From Devosia sp. Root413D1 (GTDB lineage: Bacteria > Pseudomonadota > Alphaproteobacteria > Rhizobiales > Devosiaceae): a DNA stretch of 64,000 bases. Under the pieces are notes generated by a model. That model did no database searches and was not told the DNA's origin. It saw only the letters and a program-made list of their open reading frames with translations. The translations under genes and the position numbers were made by a program. The stretch lies in contig NZ_LMEA01000001.1 of the NCBI RefSeq assembly GCF_001425235.1, forward strand, positions 471,855 to 535,854, read 5' to 3'. This document shows positions 19,187 through 28,156 of the stretch, piece after piece; position 1 is the stretch's first letter, and every line of letters starts with the position of its first letter.

Positions 19187-20911
19187 ATGGCTGACGGGCC
19201 GGGCCCGGCTGAGAGCAGTGCTATTGCGCGTCGGCGTGGCCCGACGGCGCGGCCTATTGCTGTCTACCTCTTCGTCCTGGCGCTGGTGGCCCTGGTCCCT
19301 GCATTCGTCTTCTCCGCCATCCTGCTGCAACGCAACAACGAGGCGCAGGAGCGCGTCGTCGAGACGCTGATCACCGGCAATGCCCGCTCGATCGTCCAGG
19401 CGGTGGATCGTGAGATCAACGCCAACATCACCACGTTGCGCGTCCTCGCCACCACGCCGCCGCTCAGCCCGGCCGCCTATCCTGAGTTTCACGCCCGGGT
19501 CAGCGTGGCGCTCGAGAACACTGCGTCCTACGTCTACCTCGTCCACCCCGACATGACCTCGGACTTGTCCACCCGGGTCCCGATATCCGAGCAGGTGGCC
19601 AATCCGATCGGCGATGTCGAAACCGCGCAACGGGCTTTCGACAGTCGCGATGTGGCGATCTCGGATGCGGTGTTCGGACGTGTCTCGCAGCAATGGGTGG
19701 TCAACATCCTGCAGCCGATCTTTCCGGCCAACCAGCAGCCGCTGATCCTCGGCTTCAGCCGCGCCGCCAGCCAGCTGTCGAACACATTGCTGGCGAGCCG
19801 CATGCCCGAGGGCTGGCATGTGGCGCTGGTCGACAGGAAAGGCGTGATCATCGCCGCCGCCGACCAGGGCGGCAACACCGGCGACGCCTTCAACCTGGCG
19901 CCGATCGACGAACTCGGCTCGACGGCCGGCTGGCGCAGCCTTGTCTCCGAGGGCAAGGACTACCTCGTTGTCGCGCAGCGCTCGACCCTCACCGGCTGGA
20001 CCCTGGTGGCCTGGGCTGATCGCGGCGTCGTAGCCAAGCCCTTGGCCGATGCGTTCTGGTCACTTCTCGCTGGCGGTGTGCTGCTGGCGGCGCTGGTGGT
20101 GCTGGTGGTCTATGGCGTGAGCCTGCAGATCGGCCGCTCGGTGCATGGCCTCGAGGCCGATGCCAAGCGGCTCGGCGCCGGCCAGCCGGTCGAGGCGCGG
20201 CCTTTCCCGATCGAAGAGATCGAAACCGTATCGAGCGCCTTGGGCGATGCCTCGCGCCGACGCCAGGCCGCTGAGACCGAGGTCCGCTTCCTGATGCGCG
20301 AGCTGGCGCACCGTTCGAAGAACCAGATGACGGTGATCGCGGCCATGGCCAAGCAGACGGCGCGCGGTGCCGATACGGTGCCCGAGTTCGTTTCGAACTT
20401 CGAGCGCCGCATCTTCGGGCTCGCCCGTTCCACCGATCTGCTGCTGGCGCATGGCGTCGCCGGCGTCGATCTCAAGGAGCTGCTGGTCAGCCAGATCGAT
20501 CCGTTCTGCCCGGTCGATGGCGAACGGGTGATCGTTGACGGCCCCGCGCTGCGGCTCAACGCCCAGGCGGCGCAGATCCTCGGCATGGCGGCGCACGAAC
20601 TGGCGACCAACGCGGTGAAATACGGCGCCTTCGCCAAGGATGGCGGCCGGCTCGAGCTGACCTGGAAACGGCTTGGCGATGCGGTGAGCTTCATCTGGCA
20701 CGAAAGCGGCAGCACCCCCGCCGAAACCTCCCCGCGCCGTGGCTTCGGCACCACCGTGCTCGAGAACATGGTCGGCCGTTCGCTCAATGGCGAGGTCGAG
20801 CGCGAGGTGCATGAGCTCGGCATCGAGTGGCGCTTCACTATTCCGCTGAGCTCGCTCGACCCCTCCGACAGTCTCAACGGCGCGGCCGAAACCCCGGCGA
20901 CCGACAAATAA
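19187..20911 (+). CDS. HWE-family sensor histidine kinase with periplasmic sensor domain
   Basis: A 574-residue membrane kinase. Two transmembrane segments (about 24-46 and 290-312) enclose a roughly 240-residue periplasmic domain of Cache-like type; a HAMP-like linker (about 313-362) follows. The phosphoacceptor is H375 in MRELAHRSKNQ and the ATPase domain has AHELATNAVKYGA (469-481) and RGFGTTVLENMV, all hallmarks of HWE/HisKA_2 kinases. No response regulator is adjacent. It sits between truB and rpsO, which are normally neighbours. Ligand and partner are unknown. Confidence 0.9.
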   Translation: MADGPGPAESSAIARRRGPTARPIAVYLFVLALVALVPAFVFSAILLQRNNEAQERVVETLITGNARSIVQAVDREINANITTLRVLATTPPLSPAAYPEFHARVSVALENTASYVYLVHPDMTSDLSTRVPISEQVANPIGDVETAQRAFDSRDVAISDAVFGRVSQQWVVNILQPIFPANQQPLILGFSRAASQLSNTLLASRMPEGWHVALVDRKGVIIAAADQGGNTGDAFNLAPIDELGSTAGWRSLVSEGKDYLVVAQRSTLTGWTLVAWADRGVVAKPLADAFWSLLAGGVLLAALVVLVVYGVSLQIGRSVHGLEADAKRLGAGQPVEARPFPIEEIETVSSALGDASRRRQAAETEVRFLMRELAHRSKNQMTVIAAMAKQTARGADTVPEFVSNFERRIFGLARSTDLLLAHGVAGVDLKELLVSQIDPFCPVDGERVIVDGPALRLNAQAAQILGMAAHELATNAVKYGAFAKDGGRLELTWKRLGDAVSFIWHESGSTPAETSPRRGFGTTVLENMVGRSLNGEVEREVHELGIEWRFTIPLSSLDPSDSLNGAAETPATDK

Positions 20912-21043
20912 CTGGCGTTCTCAGCCCCTTTCCCCTATAGAGCGCGCGAGTTCCGGCCCGGCCGGCGCTTATTCATGGCTCCACCTGGACGACATCCCGG
21001 GCGGCAGCGTCCCGATGATCCTCTGTTTGAAAGGACCTTTCCG

Positions 21044-21313
21044 ATGTCGATTACCGCAGAGCGGAAGACTGCGCTCATCAAGGATTACGCCACCAAGAAG
21101 GACGATACCGGTTCGCCGGAAGTCCAGGTCGCGATCCTCTCCGAACGCATCGCCAATCTCACCGAACACTTCAAGCTGCATGGCAAGGACAACCATTCCC
21201 GCCGTGGCCTCTTGAAGATGGTTTCGACGCGCCGTCGTCTCCTCGACTACGTCAAGAAGTCGGACGAAGCGCGCTACAAGGCGCTCATCGAGCGTCTGGG
21301 CCTGCGCCGTTAA
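21044..21313 (+). CDS. rpsO: 30S ribosomal protein S15
   Basis: An 89-residue S15 that binds the central domain of 16S rRNA. It contains the S15 signature region [16 protein letters not shown] and [13 protein letters not shown]. The ATG at 21044 has gaaagga upstream at proper spacing; a frame extending back to 20975 is not used. pnp follows after a 345-base structured gap, the usual rpsO-pnp order. Confidence 0.98.
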   Translation: MSITAERKTALIKDYATKKDDTGSPEVQVAILSERIANLTEHFKLHGKDNHSRRGLLKMVSTRRRLLDYVKKSDEARYKALIERLGLRR

Positions 21314-21658
21314 GGCTGGGTCGGTTACGACGACTACCCGGACCCACGAGGCACGCCTCGCGGGTCCACTCCGGCAGCTATGCCGGATACCAGCGTAGGC
21401 TGACGAACTACGCGGAGCATGGCGAGATCATCGGCCGCTCACGGCACCAGCGGGTGCCCTCTCCCGGAGACATGAGCGGCTCATCGTCTTGTCCATGTTC
21501 CGCCCCTCCTCGACCGGAGGGTGTCAGCGCGGAACCGTGCCGATTTTGGGCCGTAGTCGCACATGGGGTGCGGCGGGCGGCTGGCACACCGGAAGAGTTC
21601 GCGGGGTGGCTACGCCCCCGCGTTCCCGCTCTTTCCGGCAGAATGGAAAGACAATGCT
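21314..21658 (+). promoter_or_regulatory. Structured rpsO-pnp intergenic region (345 bases, no gene)
   Basis: No coding sequence is supported here. It contains three hairpins: 21340-21351 with 21356-21367 (12-bp stem, one mismatch, loop cacg), ccggca/tgccgg at 21371-21386, and ggcacc/ggtgcc at 21443-21458, the last capped within a closing stem 21434-21441 with 21473-21480. None is followed by a T-run. By analogy with the pnp leader of E. coli, which is processed by RNase III and controls PNPase synthesis, this may be a processing/autoregulatory leader; that role is inference. Confidence 0.5.
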
Positions 21659-23791
21659 ATGCCCATCAACTTCGACTACCACAAAGTTGAGCTGAACTGG
21701 GGCGGCCAGCCCCTCACCCTCGAGACCGGCAAGATCGCCCGCCAGGCCGACGGCGCCGTGCTCGCCACGCTCGGCGAGACCGTGCTGCTCGCCACCGTCG
21801 TTTCGGCGAAATCCGCCAAGCCCGGTCAGGACTTCTTCCCGCTGACGGTCAACTATCAGGAAAAGTACTTCGCCGCCGGCAAGATCCCGGGCGGCTACTT
21901 CAAGCGCGAAGGCCGTCCGACTGAAAACGAGACGCTGACCTCGCGCCTGATCGACCGTCCGATCCGCCCGCTCTTCCCCGATGGCTATAAGAACGAGACC
22001 CAGGTGGTCGTCACCGTTCTGCAGCACGACATGGAAAACAATCCGGACGTGCTCGCCATGGTCGCCGCCTCCGCGGCCCTGACCATCTCGGGCGTGCCCT
22101 TCATGGGCCCGATTGGCGCCGCCCGCGTCGGCTATATTGATGGCGAATACGTCCTCAACCTCGCCGTCGATCGTCGCGCCGAGTCCAAGCTCGATCTGGT
22201 CATGGCCGGCACCCAGGACGCCGTGCTGATGGTGGAATCGGAAGCCCAGGAGCTTTCCGAGGAGATCATGCTCGGCGCCGTGATGTTCGGTCACGAAGCC
22301 TCGCGCAAGGTCATCGACGCCATCATCAAGCTGGCCGAACTGGCCGCCAAAGAGCCGCGTGATTTCACTGCTCCGGATTACTCGGCGCTCGAAGCCGACG
22401 TGCTGAAGGTGGCCGAGGCCGACCTCCGCGCCGCCTACAAGATCACCGACAAGGCGCAGCGCTACGCTGCGGTCGATGCCGCCAACGCCAAGGTCAAGGC
22501 GCACTACGCGTCGCAGATCGAAGCCGGCACCGTCTCGGCCGAGGACCTGGGCGAAGTCGTCCATAACCTCCAGGCCAAGATCGTCCGCTGGAACATCCTC
22601 GACACCAAGTCGCGCATCGACGGCCGTGACCTGACCACCGTCCGCCCGATCGTCGCCGAAGTCGGCGTGCTGCCCCGCACCCATGGTTCGGCGCTGTTCA
22701 CCCGCGGTGAGACCCAGGCTCTCGTCGTTGCCACGCTCGGTACCGGCGACGACGAGCAGTTCGTCGATAGCCTCGAAGGCACCGGCAAGGTGAACTTCAT
22801 GCTGCACTACAACTTCCCGCCCTACTCGGTCGGTGAAGCTGGCCGCATGGGCTCGCCCGGCCGTCGCGAGATCGGCCACGGCAAGCTCGCCTGGCGCGCC
22901 ATCAACCCGATGCGTCCCAAGGCGGAAGAGTTCCCCTACACCATCCGCGTCGTCTCCGAGATCACCGAGTCGAACGGCTCCTCCTCGATGGCGACCGTCT
23001 GCGGCACTTCGCTGGCGCTGATGGATGCGGGCGTGCCGCTGAAGAAGCCGGTGGCCGGTATCGCCATGGGCCTGATCCTCGAAGGCGACCGCTTTGCGGT
23101 GCTCTCCGACATCCTGGGTGACGAAGATCACCTCGGCGACATGGACTTCAAGGTTGCGGGCACTGCCGATGGCATCACCTCGCTGCAGATGGACATCAAG
23201 ATCGCCGGCATCACCGAGGAGATCATGAAGGTCGCCCTCGGTCAGGCCAAGGGCGGTCGCGAGCACATCCTGGGCGAGATGGCCAAGGCGCTCGACACCT
23301 CGCGTGCCACCGTGGGCGAGTTCGCTCCGCGCATCGAGACCATCACTATCCCGACCGACAAGATCCGCGAAGTGATCGGTACCGGCGGCAAGGTGATCCG
23401 CGAGATCGTCGAGAAGACCGGCGCCAAGATCGACATCAACGATGACGGCACGGTGAAGGTCTCGTCCTCGGACGGCGCCTCGATCGATGCGGCCATCAAG
23501 TGGATCAAGTCGATCACCGATGAAGCCGAAGTCGGCGCCATCTACCAGGGCACCGTGGTCAAGACCGCCGATTTCGGCGCGTTCGTGAACTTCTTCGGCG
23601 CCAAGGATGGCCTCGTGCACATCTCCCAGCTCGCCGCCCAGCGCGTCGGCAAGACCACCGACGTCGTCAAGGAAGGCGACAAGGTGTGGGTCAAGCTGCT
23701 CGGCTTCGACGAGCGCGGCAAGGTCCGCCTTTCGATGAAGGTCGTCGACCAGGCGACCGGCAAGGAAATCGCCGAGGAAGCCGCCGAGTAA
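21659..23791 (+). CDS. pnp: Polyribonucleotide nucleotidyltransferase (PNPase)
   Basis: A 710-residue phosphorolytic 3'-5' exoribonuclease and degradosome component. Two RNase PH domains (about 10-230 and 315-545) are separated by a helical domain; the second has the [12 protein letters not shown] and [14 protein letters not shown] blocks. A KH domain ([15 protein letters not shown], about 565-615) and an S1 domain ([18 protein letters not shown], about 626-695) follow. The ATG at 21659 is chosen; 21654 is a second ATG out of frame. A strong terminator follows the stop. Confidence 0.98.
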   Translation: MPINFDYHKVELNWGGQPLTLETGKIARQADGAVLATLGETVLLATVVSAKSAKPGQDFFPLTVNYQEKYFAAGKIPGGYFKREGRPTENETLTSRLIDRPIRPLFPDGYKNETQVVVTVLQHDMENNPDVLAMVAASAALTISGVPFMGPIGAARVGYIDGEYVLNLAVDRRAESKLDLVMAGTQDAVLMVESEAQELSEEIMLGAVMFGHEASRKVIDAIIKLAELAAKEPRDFTAPDYSALEADVLKVAEADLRAAYKITDKAQRYAAVDAANAKVKAHYASQIEAGTVSAEDLGEVVHNLQAKIVRWNILDTKSRIDGRDLTTVRPIVAEVGVLPRTHGSALFTRGETQALVVATLGTGDDEQFVDSLEGTGKVNFMLHYNFPPYSVGEAGRMGSPGRREIGHGKLAWRAINPMRPKAEEFPYTIRVVSEITESNGSSSMATVCGTSLALMDAGVPLKKPVAGIAMGLILEGDRFAVLSDILGDEDHLGDMDFKVAGTADGITSLQMDIKIAGITEEIMKVALGQAKGGREHILGEMAKALDTSRATVGEFAPRIETITIPTDKIREVIGTGGKVIREIVEKTGAKIDINDDGTVKVSSSDGASIDAAIKWIKSITDEAEVGAIYQGTVVKTADFGAFVNFFGAKDGLVHISQLAAQRVGKTTDVVKEGDKVWVKLLGFDERGKVRLSMKVVDQATGKEIAEEAAE

Positions 23792-23811
23792 TCGGCAGCA
23801 CTCTTCCAATG

Positions 23812-23850
23812 CAAAGAGGCCCGGGAGCGATCCCGGGCCTTCTTTGTTTG
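23812..23850 (+). terminator. Rho-independent terminator after pnp
   Basis: Stem gcccggga (23819-23826) / tcccgggc (23831-23838) with loop gcga, extended by aaagag / cttcttt pairing and ending in a T-rich run. It begins about 20 bases after the pnp stop. Confidence 0.85.
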
Positions 23851-23863
23851 CCCCCCTGGCACG

Positions 23864-23961
23864 GTCGCCTCCCTCCCCCACGGGCGCTACGCGTCCCCCA
23901 GGAGGGGAGGGGTTGGGGTGGGGGTCCATCGGTGATCACCGGACCACCCCCTCCCTCAATC
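23864..23961. repeat. Palindromic intergenic element E (family 1)
   Basis: C-rich arm cgcctccctccccca followed by ggaggggaggggttggggtgg and a second inverted pair around ccatcggtgatcaccgg. Shorter and less symmetrical than the other members. It lies between convergent pnp and the MFS gene. Confidence 0.6.
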
Positions 23962-23993
23962 CCAGGCGACGGGGCGAGCGCGCTGGTCCTATT

Positions 23994-25514
23994 CTACGCC
24001 GTCGCCGGTCGCATGCCGCGGAACATCGCGATGGTGGTCACCGCCGCGATGAAGACGATCGCAGCGCCCAAGAGCGAGGTCACCAGCATGGCGTCGGCAT
24101 AGGCGACGCGGGCCGCTTCCAAGAGCGCCGCGCCGCCCTCCGGCAGAGTCTCCGCGGCGCTGTGGGCGCCACCGATGCCACGCAGCGCCATCGCCACCGC
24201 TTCACCCGACAGGCCATGCGGCAGGGTCTCACCGAGCCCGCCGCGATACAGCACCGTGAGGATGCTGCCGAGCAGCGCAATGCCAAACGCCCCGCCGAAC
24301 TCCGAGCTCGTTTCGTTGAGCCCGGACGCAGCGCCGGCCCGCTCCGGCGGCGCCGAGCTCATCACCAGGTCCGCCGCGATCGTCGCCACCGGGGCGAGCC
24401 CGAGCGACAGCAAGGTGTCGGCTGATATCAGCGTGATCAGGTCGCGCGACGGGGCGGTGAGCCCGATGACCAGCAGCGCTAGGGCCGCGACGGTCAGCCC
24501 CAGCGCCAGCACATAGGCCGGGCGCATCCGGCTCAGCAGCAGCGGGGTGAGCAACGAGCCGGCAACGAAGCCGAGGCCGACCGGCAGGCTCCAGATGCCC
24601 GCTTCGAACGGAGTCAGCCCCAGCACCAGCTGCATGTACTGCGCCACCACGAGGAACATGCCGAACAGCGCAAAGAAGCCGAAGACGTTGATGCTGAGCG
24701 CCGCACTGAACGCCGGGCGGGCGAACAGGCTCAAGTCGAGCAGCGGGTGGGTGAGGCGCAATTGCCGCCAGGCAAAAACGATGCCGACCGCCAGCCCCAG
24801 CGCGATGGCGCCGAGGCTGATCGCCAGCTCGCCGCCTTCGGCCAGCGACTTGATGCCGTAGATGATCGACAGCACCGCGGCCATCGACAGGGCGGCGCTG
24901 AGGATATCCAGCCGGCCGGCCCGCGGGTCCTTGTACTCGGGCAACAGCCGCGGTGCGACGAGCAGCAGCACCACCATGATCGGCACCGCGATCAGGAACA
25001 CCGAGCCCCACCAGAAATAGTTGAGCAGTATGCCGCCCACTACCGGTCCGATCGCCCCGCCGGTCGAAAAACTCGCGACCCAGACGCTGATGGCGATGGT
25101 CCGCTCGCGGTCGTCGCGGAACATGTTGGTGATCAGCGACAGCGTCGAGGGCGCCAGCGTCGCGCCGGCAATGCCGAGCAGCGCCCGGGCAAAGATCAGC
25201 GTCTCCGCCGTCGGGGCGAAGGCGGCGAGGATCGAGGCTGCGCCGAAGGCGACGGCGCCGATCAGCAACAGCTTCCGCCGCCCGATCCGGTCGCCCAGCG
25301 TCCCCATGGTCAGCAGCGAGCCGGCGACGAAGAAGCCGTAGATATCGACGATCCATAACAGCTGCGCCGCCGTGGGATTAAGCGAAGCCGTCAGCGACGG
25401 CACCGCCAGGTTGAGGACCGTCAGGTCCATGGCATAGAGGATGCAGGGCAGGGCAATGACCGCGAGACCAATCCACTCGCGGCGTGTTGCGCGCATTGGC
25501 GTCGTGCCTGACAT
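23994..25514 (-). CDS. MFS drug exporter, DHA2 (14-TM) family
   Basis: A 506-residue major facilitator with about 14 hydrophobic segments. Motif A is LGDRIGRRKLLLIGA (about residues 72-86), and the N-terminus matches EmrB/QacA-type proteins (LPCILYAMDLTVLNLAVPSL). Substrates are probably hydrophobic drugs exported by proton antiport; specificity unknown. ATG at 25512-25514 has aaagga about 8 bases upstream. It is divergent from a small conserved hypothetical gene and no regulator is directly attached. Confidence 0.9.
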   Translation of the reverse strand: MSGTTPMRATRREWIGLAVIALPCILYAMDLTVLNLAVPSLTASLNPTAAQLLWIVDIYGFFVAGSLLTMGTLGDRIGRRKLLLIGAVAFGAASILAAFAPTAETLIFARALLGIAGATLAPSTLSLITNMFRDDRERTIAISVWVASFSTGGAIGPVVGGILLNYFWWGSVFLIAVPIMVVLLLVAPRLLPEYKDPRAGRLDILSAALSMAAVLSIIYGIKSLAEGGELAISLGAIALGLAVGIVFAWRQLRLTHPLLDLSLFARPAFSAALSINVFGFFALFGMFLVVAQYMQLVLGLTPFEAGIWSLPVGLGFVAGSLLTPLLLSRMRPAYVLALGLTVAALALLVIGLTAPSRDLITLISADTLLSLGLAPVATIAADLVMSSAPPERAGAASGLNETSSEFGGAFGIALLGSILTVLYRGGLGETLPHGLSGEAVAMALRGIGGAHSAAETLPEGGAALLEAARVAYADAMLVTSLLGAAIVFIAAVTTIAMFRGMRPATA

Positions 25515-25672
25515 GCGGCGTTCCTTTCAACTCGTCCATCGTTGGGCAGGATGGTACGACGGTAAGGCTGCCAGCTGCTGTCAGGCTATACCGCCATGGC
25601 CTGGTCACCAATACTGGCACCTCGTGGCCTATGGGAATTGGCGAGTGCGCCGGGCGACCCCATATCAGGGGC

Positions 25673-25957
25673 ATGACGATTTCCCTGGATGTTTCGCCGG
25701 TCGCGGTCTGGACGATCCTGACATCGTGGCCGCGCGGCTACTTCACGGCCCGTTATCAGGGCCGGCGCTACGGCGTGACCAACACGGCGCACGCCAATGG
25801 CAAGAGCTTCAAGCTCTATGCCGAGGAGCTGGGTGGCAGCGACCGCATCAGCCTGAATATCTACCGCCCGCCCAGCAGCATGGAGCCGGCACTGAAACCC
25901 TGCGAGATGCCGGTCGACAAGGTGACGGCGTTCGTTGCCGGAGCCGCGGTCGAGTAG
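25673..25957 (+). CDS. Small conserved hypothetical protein (94 residues)
   Basis: A basic, soluble 94-residue protein with the segments SWPRGYFTARYQGRRYGVT, GKSFKLYAEELGGSDRISLN and LKPCEMPVDKVTAFV. I recall similar short proteins, with the same tail LKPCEMP..KV..FV, in other alphaproteobacteria, but no function is known. The ATG at 25673 is chosen as the first that leaves the preceding divergent promoter region free; an open frame back to 25484 overlaps the MFS gene. It ends 36 bases before the convergent TetR gene. Confidence 0.65.
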   Translation: MTISLDVSPVAVWTILTSWPRGYFTARYQGRRYGVTNTAHANGKSFKLYAEELGGSDRISLNIYRPPSSMEPALKPCEMPVDKVTAFVAGAAVE

Positions 25958-25993
25958 TTCGCCCGCAACGAAATCAAAGACCGGCGGCCGCCG

Positions 25994-26599
25994 TCAGTGG
26001 CGGAGCGGCGCGTTGCGCAGCAACCCTTCGACGAGGCGCCGGTAGCCAGCGGTGGCGCGGTGGGAAATGGCCACCGGGTCGTCGGCATTGGCGATCCACT
26101 GCGCCGCATAACAGGAGGCGCCGCTAATCATCCGGGCGGTGGCCTCGGGATCGACATCGGCGATCACCCCGGCCTCGAGCAGACCCTCGAGGCTATGCCG
26201 CATCGCGGTGATGCAGCCATTGGCGCTGGGCCATGAGGAAGGGTCGCCGAGCACCGCCGGACCGTCGCGCAGCATGATGCGCTGGATCTCGGGCTCGAGC
26301 GCCATCTCGATATAGCCGATGCCCTCCTCGACAAAACTCTCCCAGGCGTTCGGCGCCTTGGCAGCACGCGCCTTGAGCCGCACCGTCATCTCGCTGTCGA
26401 TCTCGGTGACCACGGCTTCGAACAGCCCGCGCTTGTCGCCGAAATGGTGGTACAGCGCGCCGCGCGTCAGCCCCACATCGGAGGTGAAGTGATCCATCGA
26501 GGCTTCGGCATAGCCGACTTCGGCAAAGGCCTTGCGACCCGCCGCCATCAGCTTGGCGCGGGTTTCGACGATCATTTCACTGCGGGTTCTCTGGGCCAT
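25994..26599 (-). CDS. TetR-family repressor controlling the adjacent MFS gene
   Basis: A 201-residue TetR-type repressor. The DNA-binding domain is at the N-terminus (about 7-60) with FAEVGYAEASMDHFTSDVG and LTRGALYHHFGDKRGLFEAV, followed by an all-helical ligand domain. It is divergent from an MFS transporter with three palindromic operators between them, so autorepression and repression of the transporter are very likely; the inducer is unknown. Confidence 0.92.
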   Translation of the reverse strand: MAQRTRSEMIVETRAKLMAAGRKAFAEVGYAEASMDHFTSDVGLTRGALYHHFGDKRGLFEAVVTEIDSEMTVRLKARAAKAPNAWESFVEEGIGYIEMALEPEIQRIMLRDGPAVLGDPSSWPSANGCITAMRHSLEGLLEAGVIADVDPEATARMISGASCYAAQWIANADDPVAISHRATAGYRRLVEGLLRNAPLRH

Positions 26600-26613
26600 G
26601 CTCTGCCTATCTT

Positions 26614-26683
26614 ACATACGTCACGTATGCTAATTGACATACGCTACGTATGTAACTGGATGTCTCACATACGCCGCGTATGT
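26614..26683. promoter_or_regulatory. Three TetR operators with divergent promoters
   Basis: Three copies of the 17-bp palindrome acatacg-N3-cgtatgt lie at 26614-26630 (last base c), 26637-26653 and 26667-26683. A consensus -35 ttgaca on the + strand is at 26634-26639, overlapping the second copy, and one on the - strand at 26681-26686 overlaps the third; matching -10 hexamers are not clear. Repressor binding would block both promoters. Confidence 0.85.
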
Positions 26684-26725
26684 CAATCATGTAATCCGCG
26701 GCTTCCGAAATGTCGAGGGATCGTC

Positions 26726-27943
26726 ATGCCGAATCCATATCTGGAGATCTTCCGGGCGCCCGGCGCCAAGGGCTTTGCCGCCGCCGGTTTCGTCGCCCGC
26801 ATGCCCATGGCGATGGCGCCGATCGGCATCGTCGCCATGCTGTCGCAGACGCATGGCGAGTTCTGGCTCGCCGGTGCGGTGTCCGCCACCTACGCGCTTG
26901 CCAATGCACTATTCGCCCCGCAGATCTCACGGGTCGTCGACCGGCTGGGCCAGTCACGCGTGCTGATCCCGACGACGCTCATCGCTCTGGCCGCCTTCAT
27001 CGTCCTGATGCTGGCGGCCTATCAGGATTGGCCGATCTGGACGCTGTTCGCCGCGGCGCTTGCCGCCGCGCTGATGCCGAGCTTTCCGGCGATGATTCGG
27101 GCGCGCTGGAGCGAACTGTTCCGCGATCGGCCCGAACTCAACACCGCCTTCGCCTTTGAATCCTCGGCCGATGAGCTGGTCTATATTGCCGGCGCATCAC
27201 TGTCGGTGGGTCTCGCGGTGGCGCTGTTCCCCGAGGCGGGCCTGCTCGCCAGCACGCTGTTCCTGGGGCTGGGCGGGCTGGCCTTCATCGCCCAGCGTCG
27301 CACCGAGCCCAAGCCCAGCGGCGCCATGGCGGGCGGCGGGCAGTCCGCCATCCGGCAGCGGCCGGTGCAGATCATCACCCTTGCCTTGATCTTCGTCGGC
27401 GCGATCTTCGCCACGGCCGAAGTGAGCGCGGTGGCGATCACCGAAAAGCTGGGCGAGCCCGGCGCGGCCAGCCTCGTCATCGGCGTCTATGCCGTCGGCT
27501 CGTTCGTCGTCGGCCTGATCGTCGGGGCGCTCAACCTCAGGCTGGCGCTCGAAAAGCAACTGGCGATCGCACTGGCCGTCATCGCCGTCACCGCCTGGCC
27601 GCTGCTGTTCGTCGACAGTGTGCCGATGCTGGCGCTCGCCGTGTTCGCGAGCGGCGTCGCCATCTCGCCCACCTTCATCACGGCTTTCGGCCTGATCGAG
27701 CGCCGGGTGCCGGCGGCGATGCTGACTGAAGGCATCACCTGGGTGATGACCGGCATCGGCATCGGTATGGCGCTGGGCTCGTTCGTCACCGGCTGGGTGG
27801 TGGATAGCTATGGCGCCAGCAACGGCTTCGTCGTCTCGGTGGTGTCGGGCGCCCTGGCGCTGCTCACCGTGCTGCTGGGGCAACGCACCCTCGCCGGTCG
27901 CAGTCGCCTCCCGGCAGAGGCAGAACCGCAGCCGGCCGAATAA
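26726..27943 (+). CDS. MFS transporter (12-TM)
   Basis: A 405-residue membrane protein with about 12 hydrophobic segments; motif-A-like sequence ISRVVDRLGQSRVLIPTT is present between TM2 and TM3. It resembles putative sugar/drug efflux MFS proteins of actinobacteria and alphaproteobacteria. The substrate is unknown. The ATG at 26726 lies 43 bases after the last of three operators for the divergent TetR protein, consistent with tight, inducible control. A longer frame overlapping the tetR gene is not coding. Confidence 0.88.
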   Translation: MPNPYLEIFRAPGAKGFAAAGFVARMPMAMAPIGIVAMLSQTHGEFWLAGAVSATYALANALFAPQISRVVDRLGQSRVLIPTTLIALAAFIVLMLAAYQDWPIWTLFAAALAAALMPSFPAMIRARWSELFRDRPELNTAFAFESSADELVYIAGASLSVGLAVALFPEAGLLASTLFLGLGGLAFIAQRRTEPKPSGAMAGGGQSAIRQRPVQIITLALIFVGAIFATAEVSAVAITEKLGEPGAASLVIGVYAVGSFVVGLIVGALNLRLALEKQLAIALAVIAVTAWPLLFVDSVPMLALAVFASGVAISPTFITAFGLIERRVPAAMLTEGITWVMTGIGIGMALGSFVTGWVVDSYGASNGFVVSVVSGALALLTVLLGQRTLAGRSRLPAEAEPQPAE

Positions 27944-27973
27944 GCCGCAGGGCTGAGCCCCTAACCGAAACGC

Positions 27974-28119
27974 CGGTGCGGGCGGACCCCCACCCCTGTC
28001 CCCTCCCCGCAAGGGGGAGGGAGACGCTCACACCAGTATCTCAGTTTGCGTCTCCCTCCCCTCGGGGCGCTACCGCGTCCCCCTTGCGGGGAGGGATCAA
28101 GGGTGGGGCGGCCCGCGCC
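27974..28119. repeat. Palindromic intergenic element F (family 1)
   Basis: Outer arms ggtgcgggc (27974) and gcccgcgcc (28111-28119) enclose inverted C-rich and G-rich arms, each with a hairpin of type ctccccgcaagggggag. It shares a stretch of about 31 bases, ending ...gggagacg, with the elements beside the DUF559 gene. It lies between two convergent genes. Confidence 0.82.
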
Positions 28120-28156
28120 AGCCTATGGGGCTTGCTCAACAACATACCCGGGTGGC

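Noticed and set aside
21524-23929. Long - strand open frame (801 codons) opposite pnp
   Set aside because: Antisense of pnp with low-complexity Asp/Gly/His/Val composition and no recognisable motif.
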